64,000 nucleotides of DNA, taken from Qipengyuania mesophila. GTDB lineage: Bacteria; Pseudomonadota; Alphaproteobacteria; Sphingomonadales; Sphingomonadaceae. The stretch lies in assembly GCF_019711655.1 (NCBI RefSeq), contig NZ_JAIGNU010000001.1, positions 62,001 to 126,000 on the forward strand, given 5' to 3'. The notes beneath the pieces are model-generated. The model had not been told where the DNA came from. It saw only the letters and a list, made by a program, of their open reading frames with translations, and did no database searches. This document shows, piece after piece, positions 30,977-40,502 of the stretch; within the stretch, counting starts at the first letter, position 1, and the number at the start of each line of letters is the position of its first letter. Made by a program: the position numbers and the translations under genes.

Positions 30977-31741
30977 GTGGGATGCGGAAAAATGGGTTCC
31001 GCTTTGCTTTCGCAGTGGGTCGAGGGTCCCGAGGCGATCACCGTGGTCGATCCCGCGGGAAGCGATGTGCCCGATGGCGTGACCTTGGTGACCGACCGCG
31101 CCGCCATCGCCGACCGGAATTTCGACCTCATCGTGGCCGCGGTCAAACCGCAGCTGATAGACGATGTCCTGCCCGACTATGCCGCCCACCTCGCGCCCGA
31201 AGGCTACGTCCTCTCGATCGCCGCGGGCTATTCGGCGAGCCGCCTGTCCAAGGTGATGGGCAATGCCCCCGTCATCCGCACCATGCCCAATTTGCCCGCC
31301 GCCATCGGTCGCGGCGTCAGCGGCATCTGCCCCGGCCCGCTCGCGACCGCTGCCCACACCGAGCATGCCGAAGACTTCATGCGCCGCGCAGGAACGACGA
31401 TCACCGTCGACAGCGAGGAAAAGCTCGACCGCGTGACTGCGGTCGCCGGCTCGGGTCCGGGCTACGTCTTCGAGATCGCCCGCGCCTATGCCGAAGCCGC
31501 GATGGCGCAGGGCTTCGACGAGGACGAGGCACGCAAGATGGTGCTCGGGACCATCGGCGGCGCGGTGGCCATGGCCGGCGAGCCCGGCGCGCCGAGCCTC
31601 GAGGAGCTTCGCAATTCGGTCACCAGCAAGGGCGGCACCACCGCCGCCGGCCTCGCCGCGCTCAACGGCGACGGTGGCCTAACCACCCGCCTGCATGATA
31701 CGCTGCAGGCAGCATATGAACGGGCGGTCGAGCTGCGCTGA
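30977..31741 (+). CDS. proC: Pyrroline-5-carboxylate reductase
   Basis: Reduces pyrroline-5-carboxylate to proline. GCGKMG is the Rossmann glycine motif, and [11 protein letters not shown] plus [13 protein letters not shown] are the P5CR signatures. The GTG at 30977 is the first canonical start codon, but it gives a protein lacking the first beta strand. The same frame upstream (from about 30956) reads IIKTVCIV, the expected strand, with no ATG, GTG or TTG back to at least 30842. True initiation may therefore be at an AUC/AUU codon, or the 5' end was altered. The upstream DNA is AT-rich. Confidence 0.88.
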   Translation: MGCGKMGSALLSQWVEGPEAITVVDPAGSDVPDGVTLVTDRAAIADRNFDLIVAAVKPQLIDDVLPDYAAHLAPEGYVLSIAAGYSASRLSKVMGNAPVIRTMPNLPAAIGRGVSGICPGPLATAAHTEHAEDFMRRAGTTITVDSEEKLDRVTAVAGSGPGYVFEIARAYAEAAMAQGFDEDEARKMVLGTIGGAVAMAGEPGAPSLEELRNSVTSKGGTTAAGLAALNGDGGLTTRLHDTLQAAYERAVELR

Positions 31742-31784
31742 CCACCGCGCCTCCCGCCCCCGACGAACCAAGACGAGAGAGCAC

Positions 31785-33050
31785 ATGAACGACCAGACAC
31801 TCGACCCGCAGATCCATATCCACGACCTCGGCCAGCGCGCCCGCAAGGCAGCGCGCGGGCTGCTGTCGGCCAGCACCGAGGCGAAGAACACCGCGCTGCG
31901 CGAAGCCGCCAAGGCGCTGCGCAGCCGCACGGGCGAACTGCTCGAAGCCAATGCAAGCGACGTCGAGAGCGTCGCGGGCAAGAAGCCCGAAAGCTTCATC
32001 GACCGCCTGCGCCTGACCGAGGACCGCGTCGAGGCGATGGCCGGCGCGCTCGAGGAAATCGCCGAGCTGCCCGACCCGGTCGGTCGCCAGCTCGCCCGTT
32101 TTGAGCGCCCCAACGGTCTCAGCATCGAACGCGTCGCCGTGCCCATCGGCGTGATCGGGATGATCTACGAATCGCGCCCCAATGTCGGCGCCGACGCCAG
32201 CGCATTGTGCCTCAAGTCGGGCAATGCGGTGATCCTGCGCGGCGGCAGCGAAAGCCGCCATTCGACCCGCGTGATCGTCGAATGCATGCGCGCCGGGCTC
32301 AAGGCCGCAGGCCTGCCCGAGGACGCCGTCCAGACCGTCGGCACCACCGACCGCAACGCCGTCGCCGCATTGCTCAAGGCCGATGAATTCGTCGATCTCG
32401 TGATCCCGCGCGGCGGGCGCGGCCTCGTCGAGCTGGTGCGCGACCAGGCGAGCGTCCCCACCCTCCTCCATCTCGACGGCAACTGCCACAGCTATGTCCA
32501 CGAGGCCGCCGACATCGACAAGGCGGTCCGGGTGATCCGCAACGCCAAGCTGCGCCGCACCGGCGTCTGCGGGGCGACCGAGAGCGTGGTGGTCGACCGC
32601 GCGGTGGCCGGGGCCTTCATCCCGCGGTTCGCCGACACGATGGGCAGCGACTGCGAATTGCGCGGCGATGCCGAAGCGGTCGCCATCGACGACCGGCTCA
32701 AGCCTGCCAGCGAGGACGACTGGAGCACCGAATATCTCGATCCCATCGCCAGCGTGAAGGTGGTCGACGGGCTCGATGAAGGCATCGCCTGGGTCGAAGA
32801 ACATTCGAGCCACCACACTGACGCAATCATCACCGAGGACGACGACGCAGCCCGCAAGTTCATGACTTCGATCGACAGCGCCATCGTCATGCACAACGCC
32901 TCCACCCAGTTCGCCGACGGCGGCGAATTCGGAATGGGCGCCGAAATCGGTATCGCGACCGGCAAGATGCATGCACGCGGGCCCGTGGGGCTCGAGCAGC
33001 TGTGCAGCTTCAAATACCTCGTCCACGGCGACGGCCAGACACGCCCCTGA
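31785..33050 (+). CDS. proA: Glutamate-5-semialdehyde dehydrogenase
   Basis: A 421-residue enzyme reducing gamma-glutamyl phosphate, the second step of proline synthesis. Family segments include [21 protein letters not shown] and the catalytic Cys262 in TGVCGATE, and the C-terminal GPVGLEQL. It lies 43 bp after proC on the same strand; with proB it completes the pathway from glutamate. Confidence 0.95.
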   Translation: MNDQTLDPQIHIHDLGQRARKAARGLLSASTEAKNTALREAAKALRSRTGELLEANASDVESVAGKKPESFIDRLRLTEDRVEAMAGALEEIAELPDPVGRQLARFERPNGLSIERVAVPIGVIGMIYESRPNVGADASALCLKSGNAVILRGGSESRHSTRVIVECMRAGLKAAGLPEDAVQTVGTTDRNAVAALLKADEFVDLVIPRGGRGLVELVRDQASVPTLLHLDGNCHSYVHEAADIDKAVRVIRNAKLRRTGVCGATESVVVDRAVAGAFIPRFADTMGSDCELRGDAEAVAIDDRLKPASEDDWSTEYLDPIASVKVVDGLDEGIAWVEEHSSHHTDAIITEDDDAARKFMTSIDSAIVMHNASTQFADGGEFGMGAEIGIATGKMHARGPVGLEQLCSFKYLVHGDGQTRP

Positions 33051-33141
33051 CCCCTCCGCCGCCTGTGCGGCTGGAGAATTCGACGCAACTGCCCTATGAT
33101 CCTCCCCGGTCGCATCGCGCGTTTCCGGGGAGGATTGCGTT

Positions 33142-33516
33142 ATGGCACTGAAGCTTTGGGCACGAGCAGCGGTGATGGCAGCGTTCTTGCTGCCAACAGG
33201 CGCGCTGCATGCCGAAACGCTGGCCGAGCTCGACGCCCTGTCCGATGCCGCGCAGGACGAAGGCGGCGCGATCGCGGCGGCGCAGGACCTGGCCGCGGAC
33301 GGCGCCTATCTCGAGGCGCTGGCGACGCTCGAGCGCATGCTCGCGGTCCATCCCAAATCGCCCGAGGGCCGCCTGCTTCACGCGCTCTATTTGTGTCGCG
33401 TCGACGACCAGCGCGGCGGGCAGGTCGAGATCGGCAAGCTCAAGGAGCGGGAATTCGGCAGCCAGACGCTCGCCGATGCCCGCGCCGCCTGCGAAGCCGG
33501 TGGAGAGGTGCCATGA
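33142..33516 (+). CDS. Small secreted TPR-like protein
   Basis: A 124-residue protein with a signal peptide (residues 1-24, ALHA) and one tetratricopeptide-like helical pair (AAQDLAADGAYLEALATLERMLAVHPKSPEGRLLHALYL). It overlaps the FecR-domain gene by 4 bp (ATGATG), so the two are co-translated. Proteins of this kind often accompany FecR and CHASE2-cyclase genes. Exact function unknown. Confidence 0.7.
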   Translation: MALKLWARAAVMAAFLLPTGALHAETLAELDALSDAAQDEGGAIAAAQDLAADGAYLEALATLERMLAVHPKSPEGRLLHALYLCRVDDQRGGQVEIGKLKEREFGSQTLADARAACEAGGEVP

Positions 33517-34403
33517 TGCGCCAGCCCTCCCCCCTCGTCGCCGCGCTGCTCGCCACCAGCCTGCTCGCCAGCCCGCTCGCCGCGCAGCAGCGGGTCGAGG
33601 TGGGCAATGCCGCCACCGTCGTCGGCGATGTGCGGATGAGCAATGCCCAGATCCGCAAGCCGAAGAAAATCGCGCGCAAGCAGCGTCTGGCCTGGGGCGA
33701 TCTGATCGACACGGCCCGAAAATCGCAATTGCAGATCCTCCTGCTCGACCGCTCGAGCTTCGGTATCGGCGCCTCCTCGCGCGTGCGGATCGACCGCTTC
33801 GTCTACGATCCCGAGGCCGGGCGCAGCTTCTTCGCGACCATGGTCAAGGGCGCACTGCGCTTCTTCTCGGGCCGCGAGGAAGGCGAGAACAGCGGCGAGA
33901 TCCAGACCCCCTCGGGCCGCATCGGCATTCGCGGCACCGCGCTCGACCTGCTGGTCGGCGAGGAGGCGGAGGCGATCGCCGAAGACGAGGACTTCGTCGG
34001 CAATGTCGACAGCGACGAGGACGAGGCGACCCTCGTCGTCCTGCGCGGCCCCGGCGCAGCCACTGCCGGCGGGCTCATGCCGGGGCGGGCCGAGGTCAGC
34101 GCCGCGGGAAAGACCGTGGTGCTCGACCAGCCCGGCCTCGCGGCCTACATCCCGCGTAACGGCGCGCCCCCGATCGGGCCGTTCTTCCTCTCCAATCCGG
34201 GCCTCGCCGAGCTGCAGGACCAGCTTCAGCCCGAAGTCGCCCGCGCCGCGCAGGGAGGCGGTGGCGGCGGGTTGCTGCGCGCGCTGCTGCCGCTCGCCGG
34301 CGCGATCGCGGTGGGCTCCTTGCTGAGCGGCGGACGCGACAGGACCGACAGCCAGGCCGAACCGCAGACCCGCAAGCCGAACGATCGCCAGGACCAGCCC
34401 TGA
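33513..34403 (+). CDS. FecR-domain secreted protein
   Basis: A 296-residue protein with a signal peptide (residues 1-24, LAAQ). The FecR-like beta domain (about 30-170) shows LAWGDLIDTARKSQLQILLLDRSSFGIGASSRVRID and the TPSGRIGIRGTALDL segment. An acidic patch lies near 150-168, and a Gly-rich, hydrophobic C-terminal stretch (about 250-275) may contact a membrane. It is coupled to the TPR-like gene. It probably senses or binds in the periplasm beside the CHASE2 cyclase gene. Confidence 0.8.
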   Translation: MMRQPSPLVAALLATSLLASPLAAQQRVEVGNAATVVGDVRMSNAQIRKPKKIARKQRLAWGDLIDTARKSQLQILLLDRSSFGIGASSRVRIDRFVYDPEAGRSFFATMVKGALRFFSGREEGENSGEIQTPSGRIGIRGTALDLLVGEEAEAIAEDEDFVGNVDSDEDEATLVVLRGPGAATAGGLMPGRAEVSAAGKTVVLDQPGLAAYIPRNGAPPIGPFFLSNPGLAELQDQLQPEVARAAQGGGGGGLLRALLPLAGAIAVGSLLSGGRDRTDSQAEPQTRKPNDRQDQP

Positions 34404-34413
34404 GCCGCTCGGG

Positions 34414-36651
34414 CTACTTGCTCACCGCCTGGTAGACTCCGTCCCAGCCCTCTCCCGGCGGGTCGCCGCGCAGGCTGGCGATCCGCTCGCGCATGAGCGC
34501 GGCCAGCCCGGCTACGCCGAGTGCCGCATAGGCCCCCTCCCCGTCGTCGAGCAGCGCCTCCGCCCGATCCCACTCCTGCGCACGATAAGCCTTCAGCAGC
34601 GCGGAATGCGTCTCGGCGAGCCGCACGAAACCGCTCTCGTCCGCCAGACCCTCGTCGCCGAGCAGCGCGAAAATCGTCTCGGGCGCATCGCGGCCCACCA
34701 CGCGCACCCGGTCGAGCTCCACCAGCGCGAAACCGGGCAGCTCGGCCGCCAGCGCGCTGCCGACCACGATCGGCACATGATACTGCTTGGTCAGCCCCTC
34801 GAGCCGCGAGGCCATGTTCACCGTATCGCCGATCAGCGAATAGGACAGCCGCTGGCGCGAGCCCATATTGCCGACGCAGCACAGCCCCGCATTGATCCCG
34901 ATGCCGATGCTCACCTCACCCGGCCAGACGACGCCCTTGCGCCCGGGCATGGTCCGGTTGAGCTCGGCGGTCGCAGCGACCATCTCCAGTGCGGCGCGCG
35001 CGGCATTGCGCGGGTGGTCGGGATCGTCGAGTGGCGCGTTCCAGAAGGCGAGGATCGCGTCGCCGATATATTTGTCGAGCGTCGCCTGGCGGGCGAGCAA
35101 TATGTCGCTCATCGGGGTCAGGAACTCGATCAGGAAATCGATCACCTCGCGCGGGCTGTAACGCTCCGACATGCGGCTGAAGCCGCGAATGTCGCACATC
35201 AGCACGCTCATCTCGCGCTCCTCGCCGCCCAGTTCGAGCTGGTCGGGATCCTCGGCGATGCGGCGCACCATTTCGGGCGAGAGATAGCGGTCGAAGGCCG
35301 AGTGGATATAGGCGCGCCGACGCTCCTCGCGGTAGAAGACGGCGACCGTCTGCACCGCATAGACCGCGAGCAGCGCGAGCACCGGCCAGGTCGGATCGAG
35401 CAGGTAGTTCGCGCGAGTGAAGGCCAGCCAGCTGCCCCCGCCGACCAGCGCGATGCCTCCAAGCACCGCGAGTGCCCCGAACGCGGCGCCGAGCCGGGGC
35501 AGCAACAGCACGAGCCCGCCGCCGAGCAGCAGCACCAGCACCAGTTCGAGCCCGAATGCCCAGTCGGGCCGTTCGAGGAAATCGCCCGCCAGCATCTGCT
35601 CGGTCGCTGCGGCATGGACGGTGACGCCGCCGACGCGTTCCGCCAGCGGGGTCGAGACGAGATCCTGCAGCCCCGCCGCGCTGCCGCCGATGAAGACGAT
35701 CTTGCCGCGCACCGCGCGCGCCAGCGCGGCATCGTCGAGCGCCCCGTCGATTACCTGCCAGGCGGGCAGGACCATGCGCTCGGCGGAAGGGAAATGGACC
35801 CACATCTCGCCCGCCCCGTTGACCGGGATCGCGCGCCCTGCCAGCCGCACCGCGACCGCCGCTCCACCTGCGCCCAGCGTCTCGCCGCTGCCGTCGCTGG
35901 CGAGCAGATCGGGCGATCCCGCGCCCTCGGCCACGCGCAAGGCCTCCAGGCTGAGCGAAGGCACGAGCACGCCGCGATGGATCGCCACCAGCGGCGCGCG
36001 GCGCACGATCCCGTCGGCATCGCTTTCGAGGCTGACGAAGCCGCTGCCCCGTGCCGCCGCCTCGAGCGCGGGCAGCGGCTGGATCGCGCCGTCGTAATGT
36101 CGCACCTCGCGCGAGGGCAGCGTCCCGTGGAGGGTGAAGGAGGCCTTGGGTTCGATGGCCACACCATGGCCCCCGCGATCGAGGAAATAGGCCGCGACCA
36201 CGGGCGCGCGAGCGAAGCTGCGCGCCAGCAAGGCGTCGTGGCTCGGGAGCTGCGCGAAGGCTTCGGTGAGCGCCGCCTCGGTCCCCAGTCGCCGCTGGAG
36301 CGCGGCCACTTCGGCAGGCGAGGTGCGGTCGGGTTCGGAGAGCACGATATCGAACACCACCGCCGCCGCACCCGCCGCGGCCAGTCGGTCGGTCAGTGCG
36401 GCCAGTTCGGTGCGCGGCCAGGGCCATTGGCCGAGACGCTCGATCGAGGCTTCGTCGATATCGACTACCGCCACGCGGGCGTCTTCATCGACCTGGCGCG
36501 GCGCGGCGCGCTGATAGGCGTCGAACACCGCCAGCCCGACGCGCCCGAGCGATCCTGGCTGGGCAAGCTGTAGCAGGACCACCAGCGCGAGCGCGACCAG
36601 CCCGGCGACGATCGCGGGTGCATCGCGCAATCTGCGCAAGCGGTGGAACAT
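34414..36651 (-). CDS. CHASE2-domain adenylate/guanylate cyclase
   Basis: A 745-residue receptor cyclase. One N-terminal membrane helix (15-33), a periplasmic CHASE2 sensor (about 40-345), three closely spaced membrane helices (about 360-435), then a class III cyclase domain (about 475-660). Metal-binding LMCDIRGFS and DKYIGDAILAFW are present, and DTVNMASRLEG supplies the transition-state Asn and Arg. The Lys in DKYIGD suggests ATP as substrate. A short helical tail follows. It is convergent to the FecR gene, a grouping known in proteobacteria. Confidence 0.9.
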   Translation of the reverse strand: MFHRLRRLRDAPAIVAGLVALALVVLLQLAQPGSLGRVGLAVFDAYQRAAPRQVDEDARVAVVDIDEASIERLGQWPWPRTELAALTDRLAAAGAAAVVFDIVLSEPDRTSPAEVAALQRRLGTEAALTEAFAQLPSHDALLARSFARAPVVAAYFLDRGGHGVAIEPKASFTLHGTLPSREVRHYDGAIQPLPALEAAARGSGFVSLESDADGIVRRAPLVAIHRGVLVPSLSLEALRVAEGAGSPDLLASDGSGETLGAGGAAVAVRLAGRAIPVNGAGEMWVHFPSAERMVLPAWQVIDGALDDAALARAVRGKIVFIGGSAAGLQDLVSTPLAERVGGVTVHAAATEQMLAGDFLERPDWAFGLELVLVLLLGGGLVLLLPRLGAAFGALAVLGGIALVGGGSWLAFTRANYLLDPTWPVLALLAVYAVQTVAVFYREERRRAYIHSAFDRYLSPEMVRRIAEDPDQLELGGEEREMSVLMCDIRGFSRMSERYSPREVIDFLIEFLTPMSDILLARQATLDKYIGDAILAFWNAPLDDPDHPRNAARAALEMVAATAELNRTMPGRKGVVWPGEVSIGIGINAGLCCVGNMGSRQRLSYSLIGDTVNMASRLEGLTKQYHVPIVVGSALAAELPGFALVELDRVRVVGRDAPETIFALLGDEGLADESGFVRLAETHSALLKAYRAQEWDRAEALLDDGEGAYAALGVAGLAALMRERIASLRGDPPGEGWDGVYQAVSK

Positions 36652-36774
36652 GGCGGGCCCTCCCCGGCTGCGATCCTATGACGCGCTGGCCGAAGTTCAA
36701 GCCGCATCGCACGGGCGATCCCACCTCCCGGCGGCCACCCCCTGGATTTTGCATCGGTCTCCCGACGCGTCGCG

Positions 36775-37089
36775 CTACTGGATCTCGCTGGCGGCCGCGA
36801 CCTTGGGATCGACCACCGCCTGCGGCACGGGGATGCGCACTTCCTTGTACTCGTAGACCGGAATCGCGGGCCGCGGTGCCGCCGGTGCGGGGGCGAACCA
36901 GTCGGCGCTTGCCTGCGTGTTCGTGCTCCGCGGAGCAGGGGCCGGCGCAGCTTCGCCCTGCGCCGCCGGCGCGGCATCGGCCCGCACGGGACGCTGCGCC
37001 AGCTGCGACACCGTGCCGCCCTCGCCCATCGTGAGCGCCACGAGCAGCAGGACGGTGGCAACGATGGCCAGCGCGGTTTTCATGTTCAT
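36775..37089 (-). CDS. Ala/Pro-rich membrane-anchored or secreted protein
   Basis: A 104-residue protein with a hydrophobic N-terminus (about 4-22) that may be a signal anchor, and a Pro/Ala-rich middle. The C-terminal segment VYEYKEVRIPVPQAVVDPK has no recognised domain. It stands 36 bp downstream of the TadE-like gene on the same strand and so may belong to the pilus transcript. Function unknown. Confidence 0.5.
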   Translation of the reverse strand: MNMKTALAIVATVLLLVALTMGEGGTVSQLAQRPVRADAAPAAQGEAAPAPAPRSTNTQASADWFAPAPAAPRPAIPVYEYKEVRIPVPQAVVDPKVAAASEIQ

Positions 37090-37125
37090 GCTTCGATACC
37101 TCCGGCGCCCGAAGCGCCCCTTCGC

Positions 37126-37788
37126 CTAGCAGGAATTGACGGTGAGGTTCTGCGCGTTGGAAATCGACTGGTTGCTCCGCTCGCGCACGTTGAACGCGCT
37201 CTCGTAGCGCAGATCCAGGCCGCCGGTGACGATGCTCGGCAGGATCTGCGGCGTGTAGCGATAGGACACCTCGACGAACATCACCGCGGTCCCGTCGGCG
37301 GCCCTGATCTTGTTGCCAGTCGGGCCCATCCCGTCGATCAGCGAATAGTCGCTGTTGCCCTTGGTCTCTTTCCCGTACGCAGGCTCGACCGCGAGCGAAC
37401 CGTGGCACCGCTGCCAGCCGATCATCTGACCGCTCTTGCCGCTTTGCGGCGGCATGGTGTTGGGCTGGAGCGATGACAGGACGATCTTGCCATTCTGCGC
37501 GAAATCGGTGGAGCCTGCGACGAGGTCGGCGCCCGCGAAAATCTCGTAGATGTCGGATTCGTCGATGCTCTGCCGCACGCGCCCGGCATTGTCGGCCACC
37601 GAAATGGCGATCTGGCTGACGCGCATATGCGCCATCACCAGATTGATGACCTCGAGCCCCCCGAACAGCAGGGTGACGAAGATCGGCAGCGCGAAGGCGA
37701 ATTCGGTCAGCGCGATGCCGCGCTGCGAGCGGCGCAACCGGCTCAGCAGGCCCCGGACATCCGTGGCTGGGCTCGGGATCATACGCAT
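37126..37788 (-). CDS. TadE/TadF-like minor pilin
   Basis: A 220-residue protein. The TadE-like prepilin segment (SQRGIALTEFAFALPIFVTLLFGGLEVINLVMAHMR, split here as residues about 20-55) is followed by a periplasmic domain with cysteines including the C-terminal Cys. It overlaps the TadE gene upstream by 10 bp. It is a pseudopilin needed for Tad pilus biogenesis in known systems. Confidence 0.8.
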   Translation of the reverse strand: MRMIPSPATDVRGLLSRLRRSQRGIALTEFAFALPIFVTLLFGGLEVINLVMAHMRVSQIAISVADNAGRVRQSIDESDIYEIFAGADLVAGSTDFAQNGKIVLSSLQPNTMPPQSGKSGQMIGWQRCHGSLAVEPAYGKETKGNSDYSLIDGMGPTGNKIRAADGTAVMFVEVSYRYTPQILPSIVTGGLDLRYESAFNVRERSNQSISNAQNLTVNSC

Positions 37789-38384
37789 ACCGTCGAGGGC
37801 GTCTGCTGCGTGGTATAGGGCTGGTTGCGCACCGCAGCGGTGGCGTTGATTTCGTAATTGGGCGTCGCGGTGATGAATTTGTGGATCGGGAACAGCCGCG
37901 GCATGATCAGCTTGACCGTGTAGAACACGACATCGTCCGCGCCGCCCACGCCGGTGCGTCCCGCACTGGTGTCGAAGGAGCCGTTTCCGTTCAGGTCGAC
38001 GAAGCAGTCGCCCGTGTCGTACTGGCCGTTCGAATTGTAGTCGGTCACCAGCTTCTCGCTGCGTCCGACGGTGGAGAAGTCATAGAAGTTCTTGGTCGTG
38101 ATCGTGTAGGTCGCGTTGCGCGCGACGAGGTCGGACCGCGCCTTGATGGCGCATTCGATCTGGAGCTCCACCGTGGCCCCGGTGCAGTTGAGCTGCGGCC
38201 CTTCGAGCGAGCCCGTGCGCGACACGTCGTTGAGCGCGCCCTGTACCACCGAGCGCAGATAGGCCTGGTAGCCGAGGTCGAAGCCGCCGAGGATGAACAG
38301 CAGCATCGGCACCAGCACGAGTGCGAATTCGACGATCGCCGCCCCGCGCTCGTCGCGCCGCAGATTTCGCGCGAACCGGGTCAT
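37779..38384 (-). CDS. TadE-family pseudopilin
   Basis: A 201-residue protein beginning with a basic leader and DERGAAIVEFALVLVP (about residues 11-26), the TadE prepilin signature. The C-terminal periplasmic domain contains DYNSNGQYDTGDCFVDLNG-like Asp/Asn-rich sequence that could bind calcium. It overlaps the vWA/TadG gene by 4 bp and the next gene by 10 bp, so all three are one operon. Confidence 0.85.
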   Translation of the reverse strand: MTRFARNLRRDERGAAIVEFALVLVPMLLFILGGFDLGYQAYLRSVVQGALNDVSRTGSLEGPQLNCTGATVELQIECAIKARSDLVARNATYTITTKNFYDFSTVGRSEKLVTDYNSNGQYDTGDCFVDLNGNGSFDTSAGRTGVGGADDVVFYTVKLIMPRLFPIHKFITATPNYEINATAAVRNQPYTTQQTPSTVCV

Positions 38385-40318
38385 TGCGTCAGCCTCAGCG
38401 CGCCGATCTTGTTGCCGATCTGCTGGAACTTGGCGATCAGCGCGGTACGGTTGCTGGCCGTATCGGCCTGCTCCGAGCTGCTCGCGCAGCCGCTGAGATT
38501 GCTGTTGAGCGCGGTGTCGAAGCCGATCACCCAGACCGAGGCGCCGAGGTTCTTGGCCGCGTTGCAGGCCATGCGGAAACGCTGCTCGTGCCGGATCAGC
38601 TGGTCGGTACAGCTGCCCGAGCCCGTCACGCGCATGTCGTTCTGCTCGACGCCATAGGCGGTGTAGACGTTGCAGTAGGCGGTCTGCTGGCCGTCGGTCA
38701 TGAAGATCACGTGGCGGTTGCAGGGCATCGAGTTGTAATAGGTGCAGGCATCGCCGAAGGCCCCGCCGGTCGAGACCATCCGGGCGCCCCAGATCATGCC
38801 GATGTCGTGATAGGTGCCGCCCACGGTCTGGAGTCCGGTGAGATAGGTGTCGAGCGAGGTGCGATCCCACACCGCCAGTCGACGCGCTTCGGTCGGGCAG
38901 GCCCAGTAACCCTGGCTGTAGCCGTAGTTCAGGATCCAGCCGCTGGTGGTGGTCGAGTTGGTGCTGGTCTGCGAGGTCGTGCCGCCGGAGCGGGTGTAGA
39001 TGAGATCGGGCACCATCGGCCGCCAGCGCGTCGCATCGCTGCTCGGGATCAAATTGATGTCGAGATCCTTGGCACCCGAGGGGATCGTCAGGCTGGTCCC
39101 GCCGTCGATCGAGGTGGTGGTGTCACGCTCCTCGATGCAGCCGTTCCAGGTCGCGGTGGAGGTGCTCGTCCCGGTCCCGCTCGCGGCGAGCTGCCGGAGG
39201 TTGTAGGTTCCGCCGGGTGCAGGAACGGTGCCGGCGCCGCTGGTCGCATAGGTCATCGTGCCCGTGGGCGTGATGTAGTTCGACAGGTCGTAGGTGGTCT
39301 GCTGGTAGGTCCAGCTGCTGAAGGCCTTCTGGCTGCCCGTGGCATAGGTCGTGGTCTCGACCACCTTCCACCGGCGGCAGCTGCGATAGGTGCCCGAGGT
39401 GTCCGATGCGCCCGAATAGCCCCAATCGTTCGACTGGCTGTAGCCGCTGCTCGACGAGGTGCCCTGGTAGCGCGTCACCGTGGTCGCCGTCGGCGCCGGC
39501 CCGCCGCCGGTCGTGCTCGATGATTCGACCCAGCTCTGGCAGGCGGAGCTCGTGTAGCTGCCGCTGGCATATTCCCACGACCCGCTCGAGGTCGGCGTCT
39601 GCGGCGTATAGACATCCGCGTTGAAATTGGCGACGCGCGAGGGGATGGTCACGCTCGAGCGGATGTAGCTCGGATCCTTCGCATAGAGCAGCCGCCCGAC
39701 ATTGACCGTGCTCGAATAGGGCACGATGCCGTAACGCAGCCGCAGCCCCTGCGATTCCAGCTGCGTCTGGACGGGGGCGAGCTCGTCGTAGAGCGCCAGC
39801 ACCGCATCCTGCAGCGCCTCGATCTTGGGCGTGCCGTTGAGATCGTTGGCCATCGAGCCGGTGACGTCGAGCACCAGCACGATGTCGGTGTTGACGAAAT
39901 TGAGCGAGGCGTCGCAGGTCACCGCCACGGGCAGCGAACCAAAGCCGAACAGCTTCATCACCACCGTCGGGATGGTCGTGTTGGCGGCCACGCGGATCAC
40001 GCCCGCCGAAGGCTTGGTCACCGTCGGGGTGAAGGCCGCGGTGCCATAGAGTCCCTGCGGGAAGTTGAAGCCGAAGAATTCCTTGCCGGTGGTCTCGACG
40101 CTGGTGGTCAGCGTGTCGTTGAGGAGCACGCGGCGCGCGGCCAGCGAGGCGGAGTCGCAGGCGCTCTGCATCTTGCTCTTGGCCATATAGGCGCGGCTGA
40201 GGTCGATCCCGCTGCCGATCATGATGGTGAGCGGCACCAGCGCCGCGCCGACGATCGCCAGCACGTTGCCCCTGTTGTCGCGCGAAAGGCTCGCAAGCAG
40301 ACGTCGGAAAAATGCCAT
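38381..40318 (-). CDS. TadG-like pilus protein with vWA domain
   Basis: A 645-residue protein. The N-terminus has the Tad-type hydrophobic segment (RGNVLAIVGAALVPLTIMIG, about 17-36). A von Willebrand A domain begins with IVLVLDVTGSM (MIDAS Asp151-x-Thr-Gly-Ser) and is interrupted by a long Ser/Thr/Tyr-rich region (about 250-470). It resumes with VIFMTDGQQT near 540. First gene of the tadG-E-F operon, with a CtrA-like box 80 bp upstream. Confidence 0.88.
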   Translation of the reverse strand: MAFFRRLLASLSRDNRGNVLAIVGAALVPLTIMIGSGIDLSRAYMAKSKMQSACDSASLAARRVLLNDTLTTSVETTGKEFFGFNFPQGLYGTAAFTPTVTKPSAGVIRVAANTTIPTVVMKLFGFGSLPVAVTCDASLNFVNTDIVLVLDVTGSMANDLNGTPKIEALQDAVLALYDELAPVQTQLESQGLRLRYGIVPYSSTVNVGRLLYAKDPSYIRSSVTIPSRVANFNADVYTPQTPTSSGSWEYASGSYTSSACQSWVESSSTTGGGPAPTATTVTRYQGTSSSSGYSQSNDWGYSGASDTSGTYRSCRRWKVVETTTYATGSQKAFSSWTYQQTTYDLSNYITPTGTMTYATSGAGTVPAPGGTYNLRQLAASGTGTSTSTATWNGCIEERDTTTSIDGGTSLTIPSGAKDLDINLIPSSDATRWRPMVPDLIYTRSGGTTSQTSTNSTTTSGWILNYGYSQGYWACPTEARRLAVWDRTSLDTYLTGLQTVGGTYHDIGMIWGARMVSTGGAFGDACTYYNSMPCNRHVIFMTDGQQTAYCNVYTAYGVEQNDMRVTGSGSCTDQLIRHEQRFRMACNAAKNLGASVWVIGFDTALNSNLSGCASSSEQADTASNRTALIAKFQQIGNKIGALRLTQ

Positions 40319-40397
40319 CGGTCCCCAATCTCGATACCAGCGGGGCCTCGCCCCGATCCACGACGCAAAACCCCATTCCCCCGCTATCCCTGCGGGG

Positions 40398-40412
40398 TTA
40401 AGAATTGGTTAG
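40398..40412 (-). promoter_or_regulatory. CtrA-like box upstream of the tadG operon
   Basis: TTAA-N7-TTAG on the + strand (40398-40401 and 40409-40412), one mismatch from the TTAA-N7-TTAA consensus. It is about 80 bp upstream of the tadG start, the same distance as the box ahead of the Flp pilin, which supports shared control. Confidence 0.45.
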
Positions 40413-40502
40413 AAGCGGTGCTTTCCTACTCGGTCATTTTCTGATCCAAGCTGTCCGATGGAAGAGGATCAACCGAGCGAAGCGAGGCAAGCGCGGAAGC
40501 AA

